Translations under genes and position numbers: made by a program
Assembly (NCBI RefSeq): GCF_018449545.1
Contig: NZ_JAAVUR010000001.1
Coordinates: 62,001-126,000, forward strand
Length of the DNA stretch: 64,000 bases
Direction: 5' to 3'
Source: Granulicella sp. dw_53
Lineage (GTDB): Bacteria; Acidobacteriota; Terriglobia; Terriglobales; Acidobacteriaceae
Shown: in pieces, positions 9,904 through 17,719 of the stretch
Numbering within the stretch: the first letter of the stretch is position 1
Layout: the number at the start of each line of letters is the position of its first letter
Notes under the pieces: model-generated
The model's database searches: none
What the model was told of the DNA's origin: nothing
Seen by the model: the letters and a program-made list of their open reading frames with translations, nothing else

Positions 9904-11222
9904 ATGAAATTTCTTCTTGCTTCCACCCCGCTAATTGGGCATGTAAACCCTGTACTGAACGTTGGAAAAATCCTTGTACAGGCCGGACATGAGGTTGTGT
10001 TCACCTCGACCGAAGGGTTTCGTGCCGCAGCAGAAGAATCTGGCCTGCGGTTTATTGTTGCTCCTCCCGGCGCCGCCGAGGATATGTCTGATATCGATGC
10101 CTCATTCCCCGAACGTAAAGCCCTGCCACCCGGACCACAGCAAATTCTCTTCGATGTACAGAAGATATTCTGCGATCCAGTGCCAGCTCGCTATGCTGGC
10201 CTACTCTCCATCCTGCAGACCTTTCCTGCGAATGCCATCGTGGTCGATTCTCTCTATGGCGGCACATTGCCGTTTCTTCTAAAGAAGGGGGTAAATGGTC
10301 CGGCGATCGTTCACCTTGGCATCGGTTCGTTTATGTATCACCGTGATGACTCTGCGCCGTTCGGCCCAGGTCTGCCACCGGTACAACCTGGCTCCCTGGA
10401 AGACGAGCAGTACAAGCTAATCGCAGCCGTTATAGACGCTGAGGTGTGGAACCCAGGACGTGCTTATATGGATGACATCCTCCGCCAGCTCGGAGCCGCT
10501 CCGCTCCCTTTGTCCTTTTGGGATAGCGTAATAGCGTTACCGGATCTCTACGTACAGCCCGGTTCTCCGAGCGTAGAGATTCCACGCAGGGACCTGCCGG
10601 ACAGTGTGCATCGCGTAGGTGCTCTGCCATCGTTCACCAATGGCAAGCTGCCTGAATCTATAGAGAAACTGATCGGTACAGGCAAAAACTGATCGTCGTA
10701 ACTCAGGGCACAGTTTCGAATATCGACCTGACTCAGCTCGTGGAGCCGTCACTCGAAGCGCTCTCAGGACAGGAAGATCTTATCCTCGTCGCAACGACCG
10801 GCGGTCGTAACCTGTCCGCGGTGCACTGCGAGATACCGGAAAATGCCGCCGTACTGCAATACCTGCCGCTCGACGAACTGATGAAACACGCAGCCGTTCT
10901 GGTCACAAATGGCGGGTACGGAACAGTGTGTCGTGCATTCGCGTTAGGCGTGCCGATGGTTGTTGCTGGCAAGAGCGAAGATAAGGCTGAAGTTGCCATG
11001 CACATGTCAAACGCTGGCATCGGCATCAACCTGCAGACAGACCGGCCCACAACTACTTCGATCCTCGAGGCAGTCGAGACCATCTTGTCGACAGATACCT
11101 ACCGCAGCCGTTCTCGCGCCGTGGCTGACGAGTTAGCTGGCATAGATGCAAGTAAGAACGTAGCGCGCCTGGTAGAAGAAACTGTGCTTGCAAAAACAGG
11201 CCAGGCTCTCGCAAATGTGTAA
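9904..11222 (+). pseudogene. UGT/YjiC-type glycosyltransferase, frameshifted
   Basis: Two adjacent frames together make one full-length GT-B glycosyltransferase of about 435 residues. The first frame (9,904-10,692) begins MKFLLASTPLIGHVNP, the standard first beta strand of UGTs. It runs through the acceptor domain to a TGA. The second frame resumes one base back at an A5 run (10,683-10,687) with KLIVVTQGTVSN, then ATTGGR and the donor signature LVTNGGYGTVCRAFALGVP, ending at 11,222. Adding one A restores a single frame. A real mutation fits the surrounding decay, but a sequencing error in the A run or ribosomal slippage on AAAAAC cannot be excluded. Confidence 0.8.
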
Positions 11223-11234
11223 CACTACGGAAGA

Positions 11235-12183
11235 ATCAGCCACAGTGCTGCCAGTAATTACTCCTTCACACTTGCGCAGAGTTCGCAGTTGAAGATACCA
11301 ACCTTCATCTCCGTTCGTGCATATATACCGCTATGCGTCCAGGTAAACGGGGATGGTAACGGCAACGTAGCCGGGTACGCAGACCCGAATCCACAGAACG
11401 CCACGGACCCCAACGTGAACGATCACTTCGACTGGTAGGAGTTCAACTATCAGGGCGGCATCTTCATCAACACAACCCAGGTAGATGAGTTTGCTCTACC
11501 GCTGACGCTAGACGTTTGGGGTAACAGCGGAACGTTCCATCAGCGTATGGACATCACAGAGTCGGTTGCACAGATCGATTCTGAGTTCGTCCAACAGGTA
11601 CCCGTCCAATTCCAGCCTGCCCAGATGTCGGATATGCGTATCCCATCACCCACAAAAGTGAACATGGCGGCGGGTGCTGTTTACGGAAACTACTTCGATG
11701 GCCTGATTGCAAACGTATGGAAGTCGTATGCGGCCAGTCCGGTCACTATTACCGTGAATGGGCGCCAATTCGTTGGCACCTCTTCAGGCTCCGTTCTCAC
11801 GTTTACCGAGGTAAATCCGTCGCAAGCAAATGCCGGTGAGACCTTCATCATCAATCAACCATCAACTCAGGACATCCTGGCCTGCCGGAACGATGGCGCG
11901 GGGCGCGCCCGCTCCGGCCCCGGCGGATGAGAATGCAATCCAGTCGCATTTGTAGAAGCAAATCTGCTCGGCTACCAATCGTGGTGTGCTGAACAACCCC
12001 GCCAATTGGATAAACGTACCCCCGTACTATGGCAGTGCCCCGGCGAACCTCTACTCCGCCTTCTGGCACCGCCACTCCATTGGAGGTCTGGCGTACGGAT
12101 TCTCCTACGACGATAACAATAACCAGAGCACAACTATTACCACCCCGGTGCCCGAGCACATAGCGTTCGGCATTGGCTGGTAA
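11235..12183 (+). pseudogene. Beta-1,3-glucanase (GH64/thaumatin-like) pseudogene
   Basis: Three frame segments reconstruct the catalytic part of a GH64-type beta-1,3-glucanase: the INTTQVDEFALPLTLDVWG region, the FDGLIANVW segment, and a C-terminal part ending AFGIGW. The damage is a TAG at 11,436 in the context FDW-stop-EFNY, where the family has Tyr. A frameshift follows near 11,880, and a second TAG lies at 11,953. The signal peptide and start are not visible, and the gene begins abruptly after the glycosyltransferase. Family members are secreted and hydrolyse fungal or plant glucan. This copy cannot encode an enzyme. Confidence 0.75.
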
Positions 12184-12376
12184 TCCAACACGCCTAACAA
12201 GCGGATATCCCGTTTGCGAGTCTCCGCAACCTCGTCTCGCACTACGGACCAGCTAACGATCTTGTAGTCCCGCCTATGGGTGCGAGGAGACGGACCATTC
12301 CATTTAGCGATCAAAGCTACATATCAAGACCGATCCTGTAATTCACCAGCAGTGGCGATCCACCAGCCAACTCCCG

Positions 12377-13021
12377 TCACAAAGGGGCCAGTCCCTGTTT
12401 GTTTACCGAGTCTGCCCTCAGCGACACTCCCAACGTAGTATGTCCCTTTCGCAGCCTCCACGCCTGATAGAACCCATGGATGGCATGCAGCTCTTCGCCC
12501 TCTGCAATACTTTCGTCCCCAACAAGTTTCGCTACAAAAAATGTATGACTGCCGATCTTTCTCATCGTCTCCACCTCCATCTCCCTCACCCGCAGAGCAA
12601 ACGCAGGAATCGGAATCTGGAAGTGAACCGATCTTTTTATTGCAAAAGGAAGCTGGTTCCAATCAATTCGCTCTTCGAAGTGATTCGCTGCCAGCTGAAA
12701 CGCAAGCTTCCCCTGGTTGAACGGCACACTGCTGAGCGCGATCCTGCCCGTTCGCTCGACCATATGCGCAGGCTTCCTCGAATCTTTCAAACCAAATCCG
12801 AATCGTCCCTCTCCCAGCTCGCCCATCAAGTTCATGATGAAGATATTTCCACCTGCCTTATCCTCGAGACTCGCAACAGACACGGGATGCGGCCGAATGA
12901 ACGATACCATCGCTGCTCGCCGCTCAAGAAACGACATCTCCATCCCCGGCGGACTGATCTTCCCCATCCCGCACAGGTATGAAGCAGATAATGTGCGGCC
13001 AGTCTCGGCCTCGGCAGGCAA
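12377..13021 (-). CDS. Flavin reductase-like FMN-binding split-barrel protein
   Basis: This 214-residue frame carries features of the flavin-reductase-like split-barrel family: a GGNIFIMNLMGELGEGRFGF segment, SRKPAHMVERTGRIALSSVP in the FMN-phosphate region, and a C-terminal HAIHGFYQAWRL tail. It probably binds FMN and reduces flavin or acts as a small oxidoreductase. The N-terminus is uncertain. No convincing ribosome site precedes the ATG at 13,021, and the family homology starts about 25 residues in (MEMSFLERRAAM). The plus-strand frames over the same bases are shadows. It may be intact or slightly shortened; its neighbours on both sides are damaged. Confidence 0.6.
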   Translation of the reverse strand: MPAEAETGRTLSASYLCGMGKISPPGMEMSFLERRAAMVSFIRPHPVSVASLEDKAGGNIFIMNLMGELGEGRFGFGLKDSRKPAHMVERTGRIALSSVPFNQGKLAFQLAANHFEERIDWNQLPFAIKRSVHFQIPIPAFALRVREMEVETMRKIGSHTFFVAKLVGDESIAEGEELHAIHGFYQAWRLRKGHTTLGVSLRADSVNKQGLAPL

Positions 13022-13845
13022 TAGTTCACCGAACTTCGCACTTCGAAGAAAAGAAACTTCGAACCAACCGATTCAACTCCAGTAGCGCGCCGCCGGCCGA
13101 TTTCACCCAACAGCCGTCTGCGGCCCCCCCGTTCACAGAATCTCAGCGATAGGTGCTTCGTCTCCTCCTTATTAGGTGTCATACCGAGGCAATGCCCATG
13201 ACTTAGGTGCATTGCCCGCTCCCTAATAGAAACATATGATAGGCAGCGCACAGAGCCTTGACTAGATTTGGGTTCAAGTTGGTTACGCATACTGCGACAT
13301 ACGACTAGCTTTTTCAAGATGAAGATCTGTCGGAACGGATGGTAGAGAGATCACTGTTCTGGTCAGACCGATTCTGGAGCCGAAGATCGTACGGATGAGA
13401 CACGATACTGTGTCGACATCGATATCGGCATTGTGAACGGTTATATCTAATAAACCCAGAAAGTGCCTTCAACGGTGGGCAGAGTCGCATATTTCGAGCC
13501 GGAGTCGATATTCCGGAAGGCGAGTTAGATGGTCGTGATGATCTTCCGAGGGAAACACGTTGAAATTGAGCCCGTATGACTGGGGCCGGTCTCACGGACC
13601 GTCAGGTTCTATCCGGAGGCCCCACTAGGGAATAGGACTTGCTCTGGCTTTAAGGAGAGGCTACATCTTCACGACCGATCTTGGAGGGTTTGTCCGGAGA
13701 TTTGATGGGGCCGCATTTGAAAGCTCCGATGTAATCTATACCGCACGGGATAGCTCACGGGGATTGCTTATGCGGCGGTGGAATAGTAGTCAATAAGAGT
13801 AACAATGTGGCCGAGTATGACCGAACAAAAGGACAGGAGAGCTTG
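13022..13845. other. Intergenic region, no gene seen
   Basis: No frame in these 824 bases has coding character on either strand. The last 100 bases must hold the promoter for the Ohr/OsmC gene, but I could not pick out a clear -35/-10 pair. Confidence 0.5.
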
Positions 13846-14277
13846 ATGTCATTGGAGAAGGTAATCTACACAGCGCATGTGACCGCCACAGGTGGACGAG
13901 AAGGAATAGTGAAGTCAGACGATGGCAAGCTGGAAGTCAAGCTCGATCCACCTGAGGTCATGGGCGGATGTGGTCAGGGGACAAATCCGGAGCAGCTTTT
14001 TGCAGCTGGGTATGCAGCATGTTTTATCGGTGCACTCAAAGTTGTGGCGAATTCGCAAAAGATTCAAGTGCCCAATGAGATATCAATCGATTCAAGAGTG
14101 AACTTCGGCCTACTCGCCGGAGGCATCAAGGGTTTCGGCATTGGGGTGGAAATGGTGGTGCATATCCCAGGCATGGACAGAGAGCAGGCGGAACGCATGG
14201 TGCATCAGGCACACGAGGTATGCCCATATTCCCGTGCCACTAGAAATAACATCGAAGTAAGGCTCTCAGTGGCATAA
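13846..14277 (+). CDS. ohr: Ohr/OsmC-family organic hydroperoxide reductase
   Basis: This is a 143-residue thiol peroxidase of the Ohr branch, which reduces organic hydroperoxides in the cytoplasm using two cysteines. The first reactive Cys sits in GYAACFIGAL near residue 60, and the second in EVCPYSRATRNN near residue 126. Both are in the family's conserved places, and the length is typical. The ATG at 13,846 follows AGGAGAGCTTG, so it is preferred to the upstream in-frame ATG at 13,807. It is intact and stands alone among pseudogenes. No MarR-type OhrR regulator is adjacent. Confidence 0.92.
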   Translation: MSLEKVIYTAHVTATGGREGIVKSDDGKLEVKLDPPEVMGGCGQGTNPEQLFAAGYAACFIGALKVVANSQKIQVPNEISIDSRVNFGLLAGGIKGFGIGVEMVVHIPGMDREQAERMVHQAHEVCPYSRATRNNIEVRLSVA

Positions 14278-14436
14278 CCGAATCCGCATAAGCCGGATCC
14301 TCGCCCCAGCTACACGGACTCGGTAGCGTTTCTCTCTCGATCTGAAGTTGACCCTGCCAATTCATCTTCGAGCCGTCAGACACGACGTCCGCTCGATCTA
14401 AACAACCACTCCTGAAGAACCAGAAAGGAATTATCA

Positions 14437-15118
14437 GTGAAGAGATCAGTACTAGACATAGTGTTGCTGTCGGTACTTTCTTGCACCGGCACCGCCATCG
14501 CGCAAGATGTACACCTGTCTCTGTCAATTTACGGACCTTGCTGCACAGCTCCTCAATCGCTCTCCGTTGCCGCCTTCTCCCGTGACGATCACCAAAGCCG
14601 ATATCATCGGGGAGATCACAGTCACCCGTCTGTAACCAAACGTTGCCACCCAACAGCGTTAAGACGGAGGCACACTTAGAGGATCAGCTTTGGCAGGTGA
14701 CGCGCTAAACATTGCAGGGAATGACAGGCCGGCTTCTCGACAGCAATCGTCAAATGAAGGAACAGCAGCGCTGAGATGACGATCGTCTCCACTGGTAGAC
14801 CTCTGCCCTAGCAGAATCGGTCAGTTTGGCCGAAGTTGCTAATCAAAAAGCAGAGGTCGATGAGGGTGCTGGAGACTTGCCTACATTTTTTTCAATAACT
14901 TACAGTGCTTTTGGTAGCCAGTGGTGCTCATGTTTTCAATGAGTTAAGTCCAAAAGCACTTCTGTCACAGCAGAGGGAACGGGAGTTCATTGGGAGTCCC
15001 TAGAGATGACGCAAGCTCTTTCAAATCAACCAGCTGGGAGCTGTATCGCTCTTACGAATTGGGACTATTAGGAGATTTTGGGAGCGCGTGTGTCAAACAG
15101 AAAACCCCGTCTTGCTGA
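14437..15118 (+). pseudogene. Remnant of a small secreted protein and decayed DNA
   Basis: A GTG at 14,437 after AGAAAGGAA starts a clear signal peptide (MKRSVLDIVLLSVLSCTG, TAIAQDVHLS). The coding-like sequence then continues in another frame (TDLAAQLLNRSPLPPSP, ITKADIIGEITVTRL) up to a TAA near 14,635. Further broken stretches follow (MTGRLLDSNRQMKEQQR). I infer a frameshifted exported protein. No family is recognised. The rest to 15,118 shows no gene. Confidence 0.4.
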
Positions 15119-15148
15119 TTATAAGTACCTTATCCGTAATGGAAATTG

Positions 15149-15179
15149 ACGACCTTTGGATTTCCCACCCAAAGGTCGT
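15149..15179. repeat. Inverted repeat, candidate left attachment site of ICE1
   Basis: A perfect 11-base inverted repeat (ACGACCTTTGG, 9-base loop, CCAAAGGTCGT) lies just outside the first gene of the element. Its left arm is identical, on the same strand, to 62,119-62,129 inside the tRNA-Met fragment next to the integrase. This makes it a plausible left end of ICE1, but 11 bases is short. A fold-back regulatory hairpin is the alternative. Confidence 0.4.
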
Positions 15180-15278
15180 TGGATTTCGGCGCATGTAAGC
15201 ACCAGTTCTGTTTCGTTTGCTTCGATTGGTTGCGACTGATGCGAATGCGTGGGACAATGGTTTTTAGAGGTTAACGCG

Positions 15279-15728
15279 ATGTCCCAGACACTACTCATGC
15301 CGATGCTTCCCTCCGAAACGGACGCCACGCTCGCAAGAGAAACCAGCCGCCTACTGGCTCCGCGCCTGCGCTCGAAAGCGCCTCTTCGCTTCCGCGTCGT
15401 GGACGCAGCCAAAGAAGAAACCTTGCAACTCCCCGCACCCGCCGTCCAAATGCTGGTTCGCATTCTGGAAGAGATGGCGCGTGGCAATGCCGTTACCTTG
15501 ATTCCAGTTCATGCCGAGTTGACCACACAGGAAGCGGCGGACATGCTGAATGTCTCTCGCCCCTACCTGATTCAACTGCTGGACGAGGGAAAGATGGAGT
15601 ACCGGAAGGTTGGGACGCATCGCCGCGTTCGCTTCGACGCTTTGATGGCCTACAAGCGTCAGTCTGATGCAGAGCGCCGTGCGGCTCTCGCTGAACTGGC
15701 AGCGTATGACCAGGAGATCGGGATCTGA
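15279..15728 (+). CDS. Excisionase-type HTH antitoxin
   Basis: This 149-residue protein has a C-terminal MerR/excisionase-type helix-turn-helix (LTTQEAADMLNVSRPYLIQL, with a following RVRF wing) at about residues 85-130. The N-terminal part is variable. It is encoded directly before a PIN-domain toxin, with two bases between stop and start, as in the common HTH-PIN toxin-antitoxin pairs. It should bind the toxin and repress their promoter. The ATG at 15,279 gives the length usual for these antitoxins. It is the first gene of ICE1, and a different toxin-antitoxin pair occupies the same place in ICE2. Confidence 0.8.
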   Translation: MSQTLLMPMLPSETDATLARETSRLLAPRLRSKAPLRFRVVDAAKEETLQLPAPAVQMLVRILEEMARGNAVTLIPVHAELTTQEAADMLNVSRPYLIQLLDEGKMEYRKVGTHRRVRFDALMAYKRQSDAERRAALAELAAYDQEIGI

Positions 15729-15730
15729 TT

Positions 15731-16303
15731 GTGGCGGCATTCATTGTTTTCTACGACGCGAATGTGCTCTACCCAGCGGAGTTGCGCAACTTCCTGATGC
15801 ACCTCGCCATGACTGGAATGTTTCGTGCCAAATGGTCCGCAGACGTTCACGAGGAATGGATCAGCAGCCTTTTGAAACGCCGCCCTGAGCTTACGCGTGA
15901 GAGATTGGAACGCACACGGCGGCTTATGGATACAGCCGCTCCCGATGTGCTTGTCACGGGGTATGAACATCTCATCGCTGGCCTCGTTCTTCCTGATGAA
16001 AAAGACCGGCATGTACTGGCAGCAGCGATCCGCTGCGGAGCCAGCGTCATCGTTACATTCAATCTGGTAGATTTTCCGCGTGAGTCGCTGCGAGAGTTCG
16101 GAATCGAGGCGCAACATCCTGACGAGTTCACTTTTAATCTGTTCGACCTTGCTCCCGGTCTTGTCATCGAAGCCGCAGAGAACCACCGGAGTAGCCTGAA
16201 GAATCCACCCAAAAACGTGGATGAATACCTGGCTATGTTGGAAGCCCAAGGGCTGACACAGACGACATCTGCCCTCCGTGAATATATGCACGGCTTGAAT
16301 TGA
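15731..16303 (+). CDS. PIN-domain toxin (VapC-like ribonuclease)
   Basis: This 190-residue PIN-fold protein probably cleaves RNA when freed from its antitoxin. The acidic metal site is visible: Asp in FYDANVLYP near residue 9, Glu in HEEWISSL near residue 41, Asp in PDEKDRHVLAAA near residue 96, and Asp in FNLVDFP near residue 118. It starts with GTG two bases after the antitoxin stop, so the two are translationally coupled. The C-terminal 60 residues extend beyond the minimal PIN domain, as in the longer PIN_3-type toxins. It likely stabilises the ICE. Confidence 0.85.
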   Translation: MAAFIVFYDANVLYPAELRNFLMHLAMTGMFRAKWSADVHEEWISSLLKRRPELTRERLERTRRLMDTAAPDVLVTGYEHLIAGLVLPDEKDRHVLAAAIRCGASVIVTFNLVDFPRESLREFGIEAQHPDEFTFNLFDLAPGLVIEAAENHRSSLKNPPKNVDEYLAMLEAQGLTQTTSALREYMHGLN

Positions 16304-16336
16304 ACTTGCTTTCTTCGGGACTTCCGCGACAATCGG

Positions 16337-16606
16337 CTAATCGGGAATTAGAAAGTGCTGCGGAGGCTTGTCATAGATTTGAGCGAGCTGGATCAGTTCA
16401 AACACTTCGACGCTGCGCTCACCGGTCTCGCATTTCGAGAGGAAGGAGTGCGGCCTGCCCATGCGGGCGGCTACGTCCCGCTGCGTCAGCCCTGCTTCCT
16501 CACGGGCCAAAATCAGCTTTTCGATAAATCTGTCATACAAAGCCTGATGCTGCGCCGTCCTGCCCTTGCGGGACACGCGGGTCTCAGGTTTTTTCTGTTT
16601 CTTCAC
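16337..16606 (-). CDS. Xre-family HTH regulator
   Basis: This 89-residue protein is almost wholly a Xre/Cro helix-turn-helix (REEAGLTQRDVAARMGRPHS, FLSKCETGERSVEV), preceded by a Lys/Arg-rich tail. It ends convergently with the PIN toxin gene and is divergent to the small gene at 16,688. A perfect palindrome (16,635-16,649) lies in the shared upstream region and is the likely operator. By position it is the best candidate for a regulator of the transfer operon that starts at 17,031. Confidence 0.85.
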   Translation of the reverse strand: MKKQKKPETRVSRKGRTAQHQALYDRFIEKLILAREEAGLTQRDVAARMGRPHSFLSKCETGERSVEVFELIQLAQIYDKPPQHFLIPD

Positions 16607-16634
16607 CTTTCAAGTGTGGGAAACCCTTGACGAA

Positions 16635-16649
16635 TCCCCTAATAGGGGA
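16635..16649. promoter_or_regulatory. Palindromic operator in Xre divergent promoter region
   Basis: TCCCCTA-A-TAGGGGA is a perfect 7+7 palindrome around one base, 29 bases from the Xre start codon. A -35-like TTGACG precedes it at 16,627 and a TAGATT follows at 16,655. It lies where a repressor would block both divergent genes. Confidence 0.6.
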
Positions 16650-16687
16650 CAGGCTAGATTGCATCGAATCCTTTCAGGAGATCGAGA

Positions 16688-16903
16688 GTGACGAGAGATT
16701 ATGTGGAATGCCCTGAAGTGGCGGGCAAGACGATCAAAGCCCTCAAGCTATATGAGGACGACACCGATGGCTGTGAAACGCTGATTGAGTTCACAGATGG
16801 AACATCGTTCTCCAGCTCTGTCTCCTATCAGCCAACGTTCAAAGGAACGTTGTTCGAGGGCGGCGTTGGGACGCCGAAGATCATCCGCGATTACGAGCCG
16901 TAG
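16688..16903 (+). CDS. Small conserved-looking protein of unknown function
   Basis: This 71-residue acidic protein starts with GTG behind TCAGGAG. It reads as an all-beta fold (KALKLYEDDTDGCETLIEF, TDGTSFSSSVSY). I do not recognise the family. It lies between the divergent Xre regulator and the virB2 leader and may be co-regulated with both. Confidence 0.65.
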   Translation: MTRDYVECPEVAGKTIKALKLYEDDTDGCETLIEFTDGTSFSSSVSYQPTFKGTLFEGGVGTPKIIRDYEP

Positions 16904-16924
16904 CGCCCGCCTCAACCTGACGTC

Positions 16925-17018
16925 GTCATGCCCGTAAGGCATGACGAATGCTCGAAATGTCATTGGACGTTTCGACGCGCCGCTCTTAGCTTTGCGCCTA
17001 GCTGACACAAGAGTCAGC
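16925..17018 (+). promoter_or_regulatory. Transfer-operon leader, copy A of a repeated control element
   Basis: A perfect hairpin (GTCATGCC, 5-base loop, GGCATGAC) at 16,925-16,945 is followed 35 bases from its start by TCATTGGACG (16,960-16,969). A second perfect hairpin (GCTGAC-N6-GTCAGC, 17,001-17,018) stands directly before the virB2 ribosome site. The first two parts recur with identical spacing at 60,329-60,373. TTGGAC may serve as a -35 box. Confidence 0.55.
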
Positions 17019-17030
17019 GGAGGTGCAAAG

Positions 17031-17441
17031 ATGCTCAGAATCCGCCGCGCAATCCGGTTGGGAAAGCCTCTCAATCGGTCGTCCAATCTCCCCGCCAAAC
17101 GGCGGGGAGACCCCCTCTCAAAGCAAACCCTCCGCCACGCCCTTCATGTGATGGCACCGACGCTCACTGCGCTCCTGTTCGCGGGAGTCGGAAGCGGTGT
17201 CGCTCATGCCCAGGGAACGATGGACTTCTCCGGGGCGCAAACGTTAATGGGAACATTCAAAACCTTCTGTATTTATGCGGGTGCTGTGATTTGCTTCGGC
17301 GGCTTAATCTTCGCCGGAATCCGCATGATGTCGGGACGGTTTCAGGACGCGATCCCAGGACTCTTCGGCGCTCTTTTCGGTGCCGGGGTTCTCGGTTGGG
17401 GAGCCGGATGGATTGGCAGCTTAACCGGGCAGCAGATGTAG
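17031..17441 (+). CDS. virB2: Conjugal pilin VirB2/TrbC
   Basis: This 136-residue pilin precursor has a basic leader, a signal peptide ending near AHAQG, and two hydrophobic helices of the TrbC/VirB2 type (FCIYAGAVICFGGLIFAG and a Gly-rich second helix, GLFGALFGAGVLGWGAG). It forms the conjugative pilus in the inner membrane before assembly. The ATG at 17,031 follows GCGGAGG and is chosen over an in-frame upstream ATG. It is the first gene of the type IV secretion operon. The mature part is nearly identical to a second copy at 63,544, whereas the leader peptides differ, so the two elements share a recent ancestor or exchange this segment. Confidence 0.9.
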   Translation: MLRIRRAIRLGKPLNRSSNLPAKRRGDPLSKQTLRHALHVMAPTLTALLFAGVGSGVAHAQGTMDFSGAQTLMGTFKTFCIYAGAVICFGGLIFAGIRMMSGRFQDAIPGLFGALFGAGVLGWGAGWIGSLTGQQM

Positions 17442-17455
17442 GAGGTGCATCTGCT

Positions 17456-17719
17456 ATGACCAAGCGGGGAGAGCCGTTACCGATCAATCAAGCGCTGAAT
17501 CGACCGAGAGCCAAACTTGGCCTCGATCTTACAGCATGGATGGCGATTGTCTTCGTCTGCGTAACGGTTTTCCTCGTTGGGTTTCGTCTTCTGGCGATGA
17601 TTGCCTTCCCCACGCTTGCAGTGAGCGCATGGCTCATCGTTCGCAAACACCCAAAGATGTTCCAGCTATGGGGCCTGAGCCTCAACCAGAAGTCCTACTA
17701 TGACCCGCGCAAACACTGA
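17456..17719 (+). CDS. virB3: Type IV secretion protein VirB3/TrbD
   Basis: This 87-residue inner-membrane protein has the VirB3 plan. A short cytoplasmic N-terminus with NQALNRPRAKLG precedes two close hydrophobic helices (AWMAIVFVCVTVFLVGF and MIAFPTLAVSAWLIV) and a polar tail with NQKSYYDPRKH. The ATG at 17,456 follows AGGAGGTG. Its last 20 bases overlap the start of virB4, which suggests coupled translation. VirB3 works with VirB4 in pilus assembly. Confidence 0.88.
   Translation: MTKRGEPLPINQALNRPRAKLGLDLTAWMAIVFVCVTVFLVGFRLLAMIAFPTLAVSAWLIVRKHPKMFQLWGLSLNQKSYYDPRKH

Noticed and set aside
10683..10690. Programmed -1 frameshift site in the glycosyltransferase
   Set aside because: The run is C-AAA-AAC and does not fit the X-XXY-YYZ rule. 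Full-length family members need no frameshift, and neighbouring genes are decayed.
14240..14653. 137-codon minus-strand frame
   Set aside because: Composition is not coding-like, and it overlaps the ohr end and the secreted remnant. It reads as a shadow.
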